Below the pieces are notes generated by a model, which made no database searches, was not told where the DNA came from, and saw nothing but the letters and a program-made list of their open reading frames with translations. Below are positions 37,697-45,762 of a DNA stretch of 64,000 bases, piece after piece. The stretch is taken from positions 267,508 to 331,507 of the forward strand of contig NZ_MIET01000011.1 of the NCBI RefSeq assembly GCF_003590335.1. Direction: 5' to 3'. The stretch is from Pseudoalteromonas sp. MSK9-3. GTDB taxonomy: Bacteria > Pseudomonadota > Gammaproteobacteria > Enterobacterales > Alteromonadaceae. The position numbers were made by a program, and so were the translations under genes. Within the stretch, counting starts at the first letter, position 1. Each line of letters begins with the position of its first letter.

Positions 37697-38154
37697 TATA
37701 AAGTAGCCTCAAAGCACTTTACTAACGCTTCTAGTCCTATTTGGTCTTGCTTGTCAAACCTTGCCAAGCTTGGGCTATCAATATCTAAAACAGCAAATAA
37801 GCGACCATCTTTTATTACTGGGATCACAATTTCAGAATTTGACGCTGCATCACAAGCAATATGCCCTGCGAATGCATGCACATCATCGACCAATTGAGTT
37901 TCTAATGATTGTGCAGCGGTCCCGCATACACCTTTACCTACAGGAATACGTATACAAGCAGGGTTGCCTTGGAAAGGTCCTAGTACGAGCTCTTGTGGTG
38001 TATCTATAAGATAAAATCCGGCCCAATTAATGTCGTCTAAAGACGTAAATAAAAGTGCACTGATATTCGCCATATTTGCGATTACATTACGTTCATCACA
38101 AATTAAAGAATTGGCTTGGTTTACAAGTGTCTGATAAAAATCTTGCTTCTGCAT
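37696..38154 (-). CDS. msrC: free methionine-(R)-sulfoxide reductase MsrC
   Basis: GAF-domain enzyme (152 residues) that reduces free Met-R-sulfoxide. Seen: WAGFYLIDTPQELVLGPFQG, the active-site cysteines in NPACIRIPVGKGVCGTAA and HIACDAASNSEIVIPV, and VLDIDSPSLARFD. First gene of the msrC-(acidic ORF)-proQ-prc run; in E. coli msrC (yebR), proQ and prc are also neighbours. Confidence 0.94.
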   Translation of the reverse strand: MQKQDFYQTLVNQANSLICDERNVIANMANISALLFTSLDDINWAGFYLIDTPQELVLGPFQGNPACIRIPVGKGVCGTAAQSLETQLVDDVHAFAGHIACDAASNSEIVIPVIKDGRLFAVLDIDSPSLARFDKQDQIGLEALVKCFEATL

Positions 38155-38287
38155 CTACTTAATATCACAGTTACGTCATACAAAAGCTTAAGGTACTCTT
38201 TCATGCTATTAATTGAAACCTTTTCTGCAGAAAAAGTATTAAATATCTGTAAATCTCAGCCCGGTTGATTAAATTACCAGCAGTCAG

Positions 38288-38662
38288 TTAAGCAAAGCGC
38301 CGTAAGCCAAATAGAAACAGTCCAGCAGCTAAAGCAGCCATGACTGTATTGACGACAAACCCAGCCCCAGAACTCGCTGCCAGCAAATAACTAAATACCG
38401 CACCACCGAGCATTCCCAGAGTAAGCACGGCCGAGTATTGAACCTTATTATATTTATGCATCAGCAAATACCCTGGCACAACAAAAGCAGCCATCGCCAA
38501 TCCGACAATATGTGCATTAGCAATTGCACTCATCAGTAATCCAACAAACACTGACCACATGGGTTGTTCTAATGACACTCCATAATATAGCCCTAAAACA
38601 GACCCTATAATGATTGGCGATAATAACGACATACCAATACTCTTGATCAATAAAGGCTTCAT
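38288..38662 (-). CDS. small hydrophobic membrane protein, not recognised
   Basis: 124 residues with about four predicted spans (near 10-30, 35-65, 75-97, 100-120), small polar ends and a basic C-terminus (LRRFA). Alanine/glycine-rich. No conserved motif recognised. It reads away from the tRNA-Ser cluster, about 150 bases from it, and no clear neighbour function is implied. Confidence 0.65.
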   Translation of the reverse strand: MKPLLIKSIGMSLLSPIIIGSVLGLYYGVSLEQPMWSVFVGLLMSAIANAHIVGLAMAAFVVPGYLLMHKYNKVQYSAVLTLGMLGGAVFSYLLAASSGAGFVVNTVMAALAAGLFLFGLRRFA

Positions 38663-38765
38663 ATATTTAATCCAGCTATTACAACAATGTAGTCACATTG
38701 AAGCATTAGCCAGCAAAAGCCAGTCGACTTTAGTCGCATTGGCGCAACCCAGATAAAATTTGAAC

Positions 38766-38793
38766 AAAAAAAAGCCGCTTAAAAAGCGGCTTT
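38766..38793 (-). terminator. terminator of the tRNA-Ser operon
   Basis: A perfect 10-bp stem (38771-38780 with 38784-38793, AAAGCCGCTT) is followed on the minus strand by a run of eight T residues. It lies 20 bases past the last tRNA-Ser 3' end. Confidence 0.9.
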
Positions 38794-38812
38794 GATATTC
38801 ATTTAAGAATAA

Positions 38813-38903
38813 TGGCGGAGAGATAGGGATTTGAACCCTAGAAGGGCTACAAACCCTTGCCGGTTTTCAAGACCGGTGCTTTCGACCACTCAGCCATCTC
38901 TCC
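38813..38903 (-). tRNA. tRNA-Ser(UGA), copy 4 in transcript order
   Basis: 91 nt including an encoded CCA. The anticodon stem-loop CCGGT-CTTGAAA-ACCGG gives anticodon UGA. A long variable arm and the GGAGAGAT...ATCTCTCC acceptor stem are characteristic of serine tRNA. Identical to the other three copies. Confidence 0.97.
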
Positions 38904-38938
38904 GAAAACGTGCGCTAACTATTAAAGTTAGTAATAAA

Positions 38939-39029
38939 TGGCGGAGAGATAGGGATTTGAACCCTAGAAGGGCTACAAACCCTTGCCGGTTTTCAAGACC
39001 GGTGCTTTCGACCACTCAGCCATCTCTCC
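38939..39029 (-). tRNA. tRNA-Ser(UGA), copy 3 in transcript order
   Basis: Same 91-nt sequence with anticodon UGA and encoded CCA. Separated from copy 4 by a 35-base spacer of similar sequence to the next spacer. Confidence 0.97.
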
Positions 39030-39064
39030 GAATACTGCGCTAACTATTTAAAGTTAGAAATAAA

Positions 39065-39155
39065 TGGCGGAGAGATAGGGATTTGAACCCTAGAAGGGCT
39101 ACAAACCCTTGCCGGTTTTCAAGACCGGTGCTTTCGACCACTCAGCCATCTCTCC
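39065..39155 (-). tRNA. tRNA-Ser(UGA), copy 2 in transcript order
   Basis: Same 91-nt sequence with anticodon UGA and encoded CCA. The 35-base spacer to copy 3 closely resembles the copy 3-4 spacer, implying unit duplication of about 126 bp. Confidence 0.97.
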
Positions 39156-39210
39156 GAAATTTTTACTGCTAAGACTTGTAAATAGCTTCTACAAGTCTTA
39201 TATAAATTAG

Positions 39211-39301
39211 TGGCGGAGAGATAGGGATTTGAACCCTAGAAGGGCTACAAACCCTTGCCGGTTTTCAAGACCGGTGCTTTCGACCACTCAGCCATCTCTC
39301 C
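39211..39301 (-). tRNA. tRNA-Ser(UGA), copy 1 (promoter-proximal)
   Basis: Same 91-nt sequence with anticodon UGA and encoded CCA. The 55-base spacer to copy 2 differs from the other two, so this copy probably predates the tandem duplications. Confidence 0.97.
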
Positions 39302-39313
39302 GCAGCGGGGCGA

Positions 39314-39342
39314 ATATTAGATAATCCCTTTGGCAATGTGAA
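39314..39342 (-). promoter_or_regulatory. tRNA-Ser operon promoter with GC-rich discriminator
   Basis: On the minus strand TTCACA (39337-39342) and TAATAT (39314-39319) are separated by exactly 17 bases, followed by CGCCCCGC, a GC-rich discriminator typical of stringently controlled stable-RNA promoters. Confidence 0.75.
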
Positions 39343-39539
39343 GCTTTTTTTTAAAAAAAACGTTTAAGTGCTTAAAAAACGGCTCATTCGTTCAAACATA
39401 AAGCAACAAGGGCCAATGTAAGGAACTTTTTATTTTATTGAGACTCTATTTGATCGACAAAGTTTGCCCAACCATATAAGTCTTGGTAACCTTAGTACAG
39501 TTTAATTATCGGAACATTGTTTCACTTAAGGAGTTTAAC

Positions 39540-40205
39540 ATGGCGTTCAATCACTCATATGGCACAGCTCAACCAGCTATGTCGACAATCGAAACTAATA
39601 AGGTACTTAAAAACACGTACTTCCTATTAGCTATGACGCTTGCTTTTAGCGCTGTTACTGCGGCTATTTCAATGACAATGGCTTTACCTCGTTTTACTGG
39701 TATCGTTTGTTCATTGATTGGTTTAGGTCTTATTTTTGTTATTCAGAAAAAAGCTAATTCGTCGTCTGCAATTGGTCTAGTGTTCTTATTTACCGGTATT
39801 ATGGGTTTTGGATTAGGCCCGCTACTTAACCACTATGCTGCTATGCCAAATGGTACATTGTTGATTATGCAAGCGCTGGGTTCGACAGCCCTGATCTTCT
39901 TCGGCTTGTCAGCTTATGCACTAACCACTAAAAAAGACTTCTCATTTATGGGTGGCTTTTTAACGGTTGGTTTATTCGTTGTTATTATTTCAAGCATCGT
40001 GAATATATTCATCGGTAGTAGCATAGCATTTATGGCGATCAATGCAGCCGTAGTATTACTGATGTCTGGTTTGATCTTGTATGATACAAGCCGTATCGTA
40101 AACGGTGGTGAGACTAACTACGTTATGGCAACCGTTGGCTTATACCTAAATATCTATAACCTATTCACATCATTGCTAGCCCTTTTAGGCTTAAATGATG
40201 ACTAA
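39540..40205 (+). CDS. yccA: Bax1-I/YccA family membrane protein
   Basis: 221-residue inner-membrane protein with about seven spans. In E. coli YccA is a substrate and modulator of the FtsH protease. Seen: TYFLLAMTLAFSAVTAAISM, GTALIFFGLSAYAL-type segment with TTKKDFSFMGGFL, and MSGLILYDTSRIVNGG.TNYV..TVGLYLNIYNLF, family signatures. ATG 39540 has AAGGAG seven bases upstream; the longer frame to 39483 lacks one. It precedes the tus genes and has its own terminator. Confidence 0.93.
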   Translation: MAFNHSYGTAQPAMSTIETNKVLKNTYFLLAMTLAFSAVTAAISMTMALPRFTGIVCSLIGLGLIFVIQKKANSSSAIGLVFLFTGIMGFGLGPLLNHYAAMPNGTLLIMQALGSTALIFFGLSAYALTTKKDFSFMGGFLTVGLFVVIISSIVNIFIGSSIAFMAINAAVVLLMSGLILYDTSRIVNGGETNYVMATVGLYLNIYNLFTSLLALLGLNDD

Positions 40206-40225
40206 CCAGTTAGTTCTGGTAAACT

Positions 40226-40249
40226 AAGCCCCATTGTTGGGGCTTTTTT
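40226..40249 (+). terminator. terminator after yccA
   Basis: An 8-bp stem (40226-40233 with 40238-40245, AAGCCCCA) and TTGT loop run into six T residues. It lies before the tusD start and shows that yccA and tusDCBE are separately terminated. Confidence 0.88.
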
Positions 40250-40260
40250 ATGGGCTAGTT

Positions 40261-40614
40261 TTGAGTAAATTTGTACTCTCTTTACATTCAGGTGTATCTG
40301 ATCACCTTACATTACATAACCTATCTCGTTTTGCACATGCAGCTTTATCTCAAGGTCATGAGATCCCCTGCATTTTTTTGTACCAAGACGGTGTTTATCA
40401 TGCCTCTCAAAGCCTACAATTGGCCAGTGATGAGTTGAATGTGTCCGCAATATGGCAGTCACTATCAGACGAAGGGATCTCACTTATCTTATGTGTTACC
40501 GCAGCAGAAAAACGCGGTATAGATACCAAGAACACGGGAATATTCAAGGTCGCTGGACTTGCTGAATTTGCCATGCTCAGCGCTCAATCAGACAAATGGG
40601 TGCAATTTAAATGA
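40261..40614 (+). CDS. tusD: sulfurtransferase complex subunit TusD
   Basis: Sulfur carrier of the TusBCD complex in 2-thiouridine synthesis at tRNA wobble U34. Start set at TTG 40261: a longer frame begins inside the yccA terminator. With this start the conserved cysteine in LILCVTAAEKRG is residue 78, the same number as Cys78 of E. coli TusD. LYQDGVYHA and the final DKWVQFK also match. 117 residues. The ATG of tusC overlaps its stop (ATGA). Confidence 0.93.
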   Translation: MSKFVLSLHSGVSDHLTLHNLSRFAHAALSQGHEIPCIFLYQDGVYHASQSLQLASDELNVSAIWQSLSDEGISLILCVTAAEKRGIDTKNTGIFKVAGLAEFAMLSAQSDKWVQFK

Positions 40615-40967
40615 AAAATATTATGGTCATTAGCAGCCACAGTCCGTTTGATAATATGCACACTCGAGACGCTTTAGATATGGCCCTTATTTTTGCCGCC
40701 ATTGATCAAAATGTTAGTTGGCTTTTTCAAGGCTCAGCTGTACTGGCACTAAAATCTGATCAGGCACCACAGGAAATGGGAATAAAAAACTTTTTAAAGT
40801 CTATCAAAATGCTCGAAATATATGACATAGACCAAGTTTATGTTTGCCAATCAGCGCTCGATTTATATCAGCTAACACTGGCGGAGTTGAGCATTGATGT
40901 TCACATTGTTAACACTGAGCAACAGCGTCAGTTAATCGCTCAACAAGACCAAATAGTGACGTTATAA
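40611..40967 (+). CDS. tusC: sulfurtransferase complex subunit TusC
   Basis: 118-residue DsrF-like subunit of the TusBCD complex. Seen: SSHSPFDNMHTRDALDMALIFAA at the N-terminus, close to [21 protein letters not shown]-type TusC starts, and the ALKSDQAPQEMGIKNFLKSIKMLEIYDID region. Starts four bases inside the tusD end; tusB follows two bases after its stop. Confidence 0.92.
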   Translation: MKNIMVISSHSPFDNMHTRDALDMALIFAAIDQNVSWLFQGSAVLALKSDQAPQEMGIKNFLKSIKMLEIYDIDQVYVCQSALDLYQLTLAELSIDVHIVNTEQQRQLIAQQDQIVTL

Positions 40968-40969
40968 AA

Positions 40970-41245
40970 ATGAACACATTACATATTTTCTCAAAGCCAC
41001 TTAGCACATTTAGCACATTTCGCAGTGTCACTGTCACGTCGTTAATTAGTGATTCAGATGGTATCTTATTAATGGGTGAGGCTTGCTTTGACCAAGCTAG
41101 CTATCAAAACTTAGCGAGTCAACAATATGTGTTGTCTCATTGCCTAGTTGCGAGAGGTATTACTGCACATCCATCATTTTCTTCTATCAGCGATGTTGAA
41201 TGGGTAACGCTCATCGACAACGCAAAAAAATCAATTACTTGGTAA
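40970..41245 (+). CDS. tusB: sulfurtransferase complex subunit TusB
   Basis: 91-residue DsrH-like third subunit of TusBCD. Shows [12 protein letters not shown]..., then [15 protein letters not shown] (LL..G.A.Y pattern) and a C-terminal [14 protein letters not shown]. Completes the cluster order D-C-B. tusE begins two bases after its stop. Confidence 0.9.
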   Translation: MNTLHIFSKPLSTFSTFRSVTVTSLISDSDGILLMGEACFDQASYQNLASQQYVLSHCLVARGITAHPSFSSISDVEWVTLIDNAKKSITW

Positions 41246-41247
41246 CT

Positions 41248-41577
41248 ATGTTAGAAATAAATAATCAAATCATTGAAACAGATAAACAAGGCTATTTACT
41301 CGACCATACTCTGTGGTCACGTGAGCTGGCCCCCATAATTGCTGAGCAAGAAAATATCACGCTGAGTGATGCGCATTGGGAAGTGATCACTTTTGTGAGA
41401 AACTTCTATGAAGAATACAACACCAGTCCAGCAATTAGAATGCTAGTAAAGGCCATGGCAAAAGCCCTCGGCGAAGACAAGGGAAACAGCATCTACTTAT
41501 ACAAGCTATTCCCAAAAGGCCCCGCTAAACAGGCAACTAAAATAGCGGGTCTGCCAAAACCTGCACGCTGTATTTAA
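41248..41577 (+). CDS. tusE: sulfur carrier TusE (DsrC family)
   Basis: 109 residues, the length of E. coli TusE. It accepts sulfur from TusD and passes it to MnmA. Seen: TDKQGYLLD...[48 protein letters not shown], and the C-terminal swinging arm with penultimate Cys (PARCI, Cys108). ATG 41248 is used; the longer start at 41200 overlaps tusB. Confidence 0.96.
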   Translation: MLEINNQIIETDKQGYLLDHTLWSRELAPIIAEQENITLSDAHWEVITFVRNFYEEYNTSPAIRMLVKAMAKALGEDKGNSIYLYKLFPKGPAKQATKIAGLPKPARCI

Positions 41578-41670
41578 TTTTTGATAGGTTAATAACGAAA
41601 TGGGTTAACGTTCTCACGTGCAAAATTAGTTGCACAACGACAAAAACCCAAAATAGGTCAGGCAAAATAA

Positions 41671-41695
41671 AAAGGCGCTATTTCAGCGCCTTTAA
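41671..41695 (+). terminator. terminator after tusE
   Basis: A perfect 9-bp stem (41671-41679 with 41685-41693, AAAGGCGCT) ends in a short T run. It closes the tusDCBE transcript 13 bases before the insertion sequence. Confidence 0.8.
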
Positions 41696-41749
41696 TAATC
41701 TTAATTTTGTCTTGTCCTGAAATGTGTTTACACATATAGGACTTATTTT

Positions 41750-42134
41750 ATGAAGAGCACTAAAACTAAAGGCATTAAGCGTACTCAACGAGACTATACA
41801 TTAGGCTTTAAATGAGCTAGTAGAAAAAGGCGAATTCACGTATAAGCAAGCGCAAAGTCATTACAGCATTCAAGGTCGTAGTACCGTTCTGGTATGGCTG
41901 CGAAAACATGGTAAATTAGATTGGTCTAAATCAACTTATATAACCGACATGCCTAAATCGAAAGAAACCCCAGCACAAAAAATTAAACGTTTAGAGCGTG
42001 AGATAGAAGACTTACGCCTAAAGGATTTAATCAAAGATGAAATGATTAATATAATGGATGAAGAATATGGAGCGGGCTTGCGAAAAAAGTACATATCCGA
42101 GCTATCACGCGCACAAAAGAAAAACAGCAAGTAA
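41750..42134 (+). pseudogene. IS3-family orfA (HTH) with an early frame break
   Basis: ATG 41750 reads MKSTKTKGIKRTQRDYTLGFK and stops at TGA 41813. The rest of an orfA helix-turn-helix protein continues from 41814 in another frame: ELVEKGEFTYKQAQ, GRSTVLVWLRKHGKLDW, then a coiled-coil/leucine-zipper segment ending SRAQKKNSK at 42134. The lost frame is one base out, and the family pattern suggests a short deletion after GFK. No other in-frame ATG restores the HTH; ATG 41949 keeps only the coiled coil. Likely inactive. Confidence 0.75.
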
Positions 42135-42973
42135 AACTTGCTTCGTTATGCCGTGCATATGGCATAACGCGACAAGGTTACTATCAAGCTATACGCAGGA
42201 TAGGTGCTCGGAATAAAGCATTGGAGCCAGTCAAGGAATTAGTGATGTATTGGAGGCAATTCATGCCTCGTATTGGTGGGAAGAAACTTTACCTGATGAT
42301 AAAGCCAGAACTGCAAGAGCGTGGTATTAAACTAGGCCGTGATTGTTTTTTTGATTATTTGAGAGAGCATGACTTTCTTGTAAAACCAAAGAAAAATTAT
42401 ACTAAAACAACAAATAGTAACCATTGGATGCGCAAGCATCCCAATTTACTAAAAGAATACACGCCTACAGTGGCCGAGGAAGTCTTCGTTAGTGACATTA
42501 CCTACGTAAATTCAGCGCAAGGCGTACATTACCTATCGTTAGTCACTGATGCTTATAGTCGAAAAATAATGGGTTATGAGCTGAGTGATGAAATGAAAGC
42601 AACCGATGTAGTCAAAGCATTGGAAATGACGATTAAGCAACGCGTATATAAACGTAATGCCATTCATCACTCAGATAGAGGTTTACAGTATTGCTCTGAA
42701 GTATATCAAAATACGCTATTAAAAGAGGGGATTAGGCCATCGATGACCGATGGGTATGACTGTTATCAAAACGCATTAGCAGAGCGTATTAACGGGATAT
42801 TAAAGCAAGAGTTTCTATTGTATAAATGTTGCAACATCGCAGAGTTAAAACAGCTCGTTGAAGAATCGATATTTATATACAATGAAATACGACCGCACTT
42901 AAGTTTGGATATGAAAACACCAAATCAAGTGCATAAAAAAGACCTGGCGCTTTCGCACCAAGTCTTTCATTAA
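42113..42973 (+). CDS. IS3-family transposase orfB (DDE domain)
   Basis: Integrase-core transposase. Catalytic residues are visible: Asp in VSDITYVNS, Asp in HHSDRGLQY and Glu in NALAERINGILKQEF. The frame overlaps orfA in the -1 register and has no initiator at its beginning, as expected for a protein made by frameshifting at an A-rich stretch near 42115-42125; KLASLCRAYGITRQGYYQ is in the overlap-proximal part. A TTG at 42221 begins the shorter version. With orfA broken, a full OrfAB fusion cannot be made from this copy. Confidence 0.82.
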   Translation, partial: TKEKQQVKLASLCRAYGITRQGYYQAIRRIGARNKALEPVKELVMYWRQFMPRIGGKKLYLMIKPELQERGIKLGRDCFFDYLREHDFLVKPKKNYTKTTNSNHWMRKHPNLLKEYTPTVAEEVFVSDITYVNSAQGVHYLSLVTDAYSRKIMGYELSDEMKATDVVKALEMTIKQRVYKRNAIHHSDRGLQYCSEVYQNTLLKEGIRPSMTDGYDCYQNALAERINGILKQEFLLYKCCNIAELKQLVEESIFIYNEIRPHLSLDMKTPNQVHKKDLALSHQVFH

Positions 42974-43021
42974 AACCGTCAACCTATTTCAGGACGGGAC
43001 ATTTACATTACTTTATATAAA

Positions 43022-44260
43022 TTATTTTGTATAAGCACGTGGTAGCTTTGAGTCTGTTGTATAACGGTCTCGTAGCTTATCGTGACGAGATTTAGTGCTA
43101 ACCTCTTCACCATTGATCCACATCTTTTGGACATGAGTACTTATCTCAAATGGGTCTGCACTCCAAAGAACGAGATCTGCACGCTGTCCTTTGGCTATTG
43201 TGCCACCTTCAATGCCAAAGCTATCGGCTACGTTAGCCGTTAGGGCTTTAAGCGCGCCTTCATGGCTCATACCATTTGAAACAGCAATACCCGCGTCAAA
43301 GCGCAGTTGGTAAACATTATGGCTACCATCACCACCGATAGACAATATCACTTTAACACCCGCTTTTTCTAACACACCTGCTGTTTCTAAACTTGCATGC
43401 AATGAATCAAAATCAGACGGTAAATTAGACACAGCGCTTACAATAACGGGGATCTGGGCATCTGCCAATTGCGTCTTGACTAACTGGGCATCTTCGCCTC
43501 CCCAAATAATAACATTAATATCAAATTGCTCTTTGATTTTAATGATCTCTAGGATGTCTGAAGCACGGGTCAAATGTGTCACTATCGGCATTTTCCCATC
43601 AAGAATTTGCGTCAATACTTGCTCTTCTAAAGACGGCTTTTTAGCCTTTTTGTCTTTTTTGTCATCTTTTTCAGCAAGCGATTGCTGATGCCCTTCTAGC
43701 TTGTCTACCAGTTGTTTATAAGATAACGCGCGAGAACCATCGCTTTTAGCCCCTAAATGCACAACGAGTGCAGAGTGCTTATCAGTGACGCTGCCAAACT
43801 TTCCACTTAAGTCAGCAACAAATGCCAAGCCAGCAAAAATACTATCGCCACCATGTGGTACTGTCACATTTTGTGTTACACCACCCTTACGTGCATAAGG
43901 GATCAATGAAGAACGAGGGTTAAATGCCGAGCTAGTATCAAAGTCAATACCCGCTTTATCATCACCCGCATCACGAGAACGTGATACCGCGCCTACTTCA
44001 ACCAGCCCTAATTGGTTCATAGAACCAATAAAGCCCGCAGTGAGAACTTGGTCTTTTGCATCAATGGTCACATCAGCCGCTACACTTGCAGGGTTAATCG
44101 CTGTGATTTTGCCATTTTCAATAACAACCGTCGCATCTTTCAAAATGCCTTGTTCTGTTGATGTATGAACCGTTGCATTAGTGATTGCTGTAACTTGAGC
44201 AAATGCCGAAGAACTCACTAGTAACGCACCGGTAATTAAAGATACTTTAAATTTAGTCAT
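43022..44260 (-). CDS. secreted amidohydrolase-family protein lacking HxH
   Basis: 412 residues with a signal peptide (cleavage near SAFA). Overall fold is amidohydrolase-like (ITNATVHTSTEQGILKDATVVIENGKI at the N-terminus; GGTIAKGQRADLVLWSADPFE near the end). The usual GxIDxHxH metal motif reads AGFIGSMNQLG, so both metal-binding histidines are missing. ATG 44260 has AGGAG eight bases upstream. It follows the intact paralogue after 11 bases; it may form a heteromer or have a non-catalytic or altered role. Confidence 0.85.
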   Translation of the reverse strand: MTKFKVSLITGALLVSSSAFAQVTAITNATVHTSTEQGILKDATVVIENGKITAINPASVAADVTIDAKDQVLTAGFIGSMNQLGLVEVGAVSRSRDAGDDKAGIDFDTSSAFNPRSSLIPYARKGGVTQNVTVPHGGDSIFAGLAFVADLSGKFGSVTDKHSALVVHLGAKSDGSRALSYKQLVDKLEGHQQSLAEKDDKKDKKAKKPSLEEQVLTQILDGKMPIVTHLTRASDILEIIKIKEQFDINVIIWGGEDAQLVKTQLADAQIPVIVSAVSNLPSDFDSLHASLETAGVLEKAGVKVILSIGGDGSHNVYQLRFDAGIAVSNGMSHEGALKALTANVADSFGIEGGTIAKGQRADLVLWSADPFEISTHVQKMWINGEEVSTKSRHDKLRDRYTTDSKLPRAYTK

Positions 44261-44271
44261 GGTGTGCACTC

Positions 44272-45654
44272 CTATCTTTGGCCAAGCATGAAATCACTCA
44301 CTGCTTGATACTTTTCATCATTTCTATCATAAACCTTAGCGCCATCAACATAGACTGTTTCTGCTTTCGCATACACGCTAAACGGGTTTTTATCCCAAAT
44401 GACAACATCAGCTTGTTTACCCTGACTCAATGAGCCGGTTTCTTTTTCAACACCTAAAGATTTAGCGGCGTTATACGTGATCCACTTAATTGCATCTTGC
44501 TCTTTTAACGCAAACCCGTTTTGATTCGCCGTATGCATTATTTTCGACGCTTCATGATTTAAACGCTGGATAGTCGTATCAGAATCTGAATGAACCACAG
44601 CACATGAGTTCTTAACTGCATCAACAATCGCTACGTTTTCTAGAACCATGTCATAGGCTTCCATTTTAAAGCCCCACCAATCTGGCCATAGCGCTGCACA
44701 ATTGCCATTTTCTGCCAGTAAATCGGCTATTTTATACGCTTCAATACCATGGTGGAATGTGCCTGCGTGATAATTAAACTCTTTCGCTAAATCAATCATC
44801 ATTGCCATTTCCTCTGCTTTATAACAGTGGTTATGGATCATGACTTCTCCATCTAATACGCCACGTAACGTGTCGTATTTAATGTCACGTTTTGGCGCAT
44901 CAGGGTTCAATCCTGCTGCATGTGCGGCATCATACTGCTCCCATGCTGACTTATATTCGCTAGCCTCAATCCAAGCTTGACGATACCCAGCCATATTCCC
45001 CATCCGTGTTTGAGGCGCAATTTTATTAGAGCCATATACACGTTTCGGGTTCTCACCACAGGCCATTTTCAAACCGTAAGGTGCATTAGGGAACTTCATA
45101 GCTTGCATGGTATGGGCTGGCACGTTTTTCAACGTAACAGCACGCCCACCAAATAAATTTGCCGAACCGGGTAAAATTTGTAATGTTGTGATCCCGCCTT
45201 CACGTGCACGATTAAAGCCTGGATCTTGTGGCCATACTGAATGCTCAACCCATACTTCTGCGGTATTAGGGCTCGTCATTTCATTACCATCTTGATGAGA
45301 TTCCACAGACGGACTTGGGTAGGCGCCTAAATGAGAATGAACGTCAATAATACCAGGTGTTACCCATTTACCTTGGGCATCAATAGTATTGTCTGCATTC
45401 ACATTTAAATCTTTGCCAACTTGTGCAATTTTACCATCGACAATAAATACATCTGCTTGCTCTAATCTTTCACCAGTACCAGTTAACACTGTAGCATTAG
45501 TGATTAAAGTAGAACTATTATCAAACACTGTATAAGTGCTTGGATAAGGGTTTTTGTTAATCTTGACGTGATCTTTTTGCGGGCCTTGGTCTTGACAGCC
45601 CGCCAGTGCAGCACCAAGCGCTAACACTAATACGGAGGGAGCAAATTTTTGCAT
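44272..45654 (-). CDS. amidohydrolase-family lipoprotein (metal site intact)
   Basis: 460 residues. Lipoprotein signal MQKFAPSVLVLALGAALAGC: the lipobox ALAGC makes Cys20 the lipidation site. The metal-dependent hydrolase has TPGIIDVHSHLG (HxH), MIHNHCYKAEEM, FHHGIEAYKI and VVHSDSDTTIQRL. The imidazolonepropionase-like type acts on cyclic amides or peptides; substrate not identifiable. ATG 45654 (ninth base downstream of AGAAGAG) is chosen over 45663. Upstream partner of the HxH-less gene, likely one operon. Confidence 0.87.
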   Translation of the reverse strand: MQKFAPSVLVLALGAALAGCQDQGPQKDHVKINKNPYPSTYTVFDNSSTLITNATVLTGTGERLEQADVFIVDGKIAQVGKDLNVNADNTIDAQGKWVTPGIIDVHSHLGAYPSPSVESHQDGNEMTSPNTAEVWVEHSVWPQDPGFNRAREGGITTLQILPGSANLFGGRAVTLKNVPAHTMQAMKFPNAPYGLKMACGENPKRVYGSNKIAPQTRMGNMAGYRQAWIEASEYKSAWEQYDAAHAAGLNPDAPKRDIKYDTLRGVLDGEVMIHNHCYKAEEMAMMIDLAKEFNYHAGTFHHGIEAYKIADLLAENGNCAALWPDWWGFKMEAYDMVLENVAIVDAVKNSCAVVHSDSDTTIQRLNHEASKIMHTANQNGFALKEQDAIKWITYNAAKSLGVEKETGSLSQGKQADVVIWDKNPFSVYAKAETVYVDGAKVYDRNDEKYQAVSDFMLGQR

Positions 45655-45762
45655 TGTTGTCATCTCTTCTGTTTTTTTTCACTGTAACTAATATAGCGTT
45701 AAAAGGCGATTTAAATACCTTAAAACGCAATATTACACGATGAATATCATCGTTTTCCTATA

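Larger units (their letters stand above)
41708..43001 (+). mobile_element. IS3-family insertion sequence (1294 bp)
   Basis: Ends are imperfect inverted repeats beginning TGTC..GTCCTGAAAT (41708-41731 and 42978-43001; 19 of 24 positions match) with the TG...CA termini expected of IS3. Both flanks show TTT (41705-41707 and 43002-43004), a likely 3-bp target duplication. Inside are orfA, interrupted early, and orfB with an intact DDE domain in the -1 frame. It sits in the intergenic gap between the tusE terminator and the convergent amidohydrolase gene. Confidence 0.85.

Noticed and set aside
38831..39043. Open frame of 70 codons on the plus strand.
   Set aside because: It crosses antisense to two tRNA genes and repeats the same peptide; it is a shadow of the tRNA copies.
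38813..39301. Four 91-bp direct repeats with 35-55 base spacers could look like a repeat array or CRISPR.
   Set aside because: Each repeat folds as a full tRNA-Ser with anticodon UGA and CCA end; the spacers are not unique protospacers.
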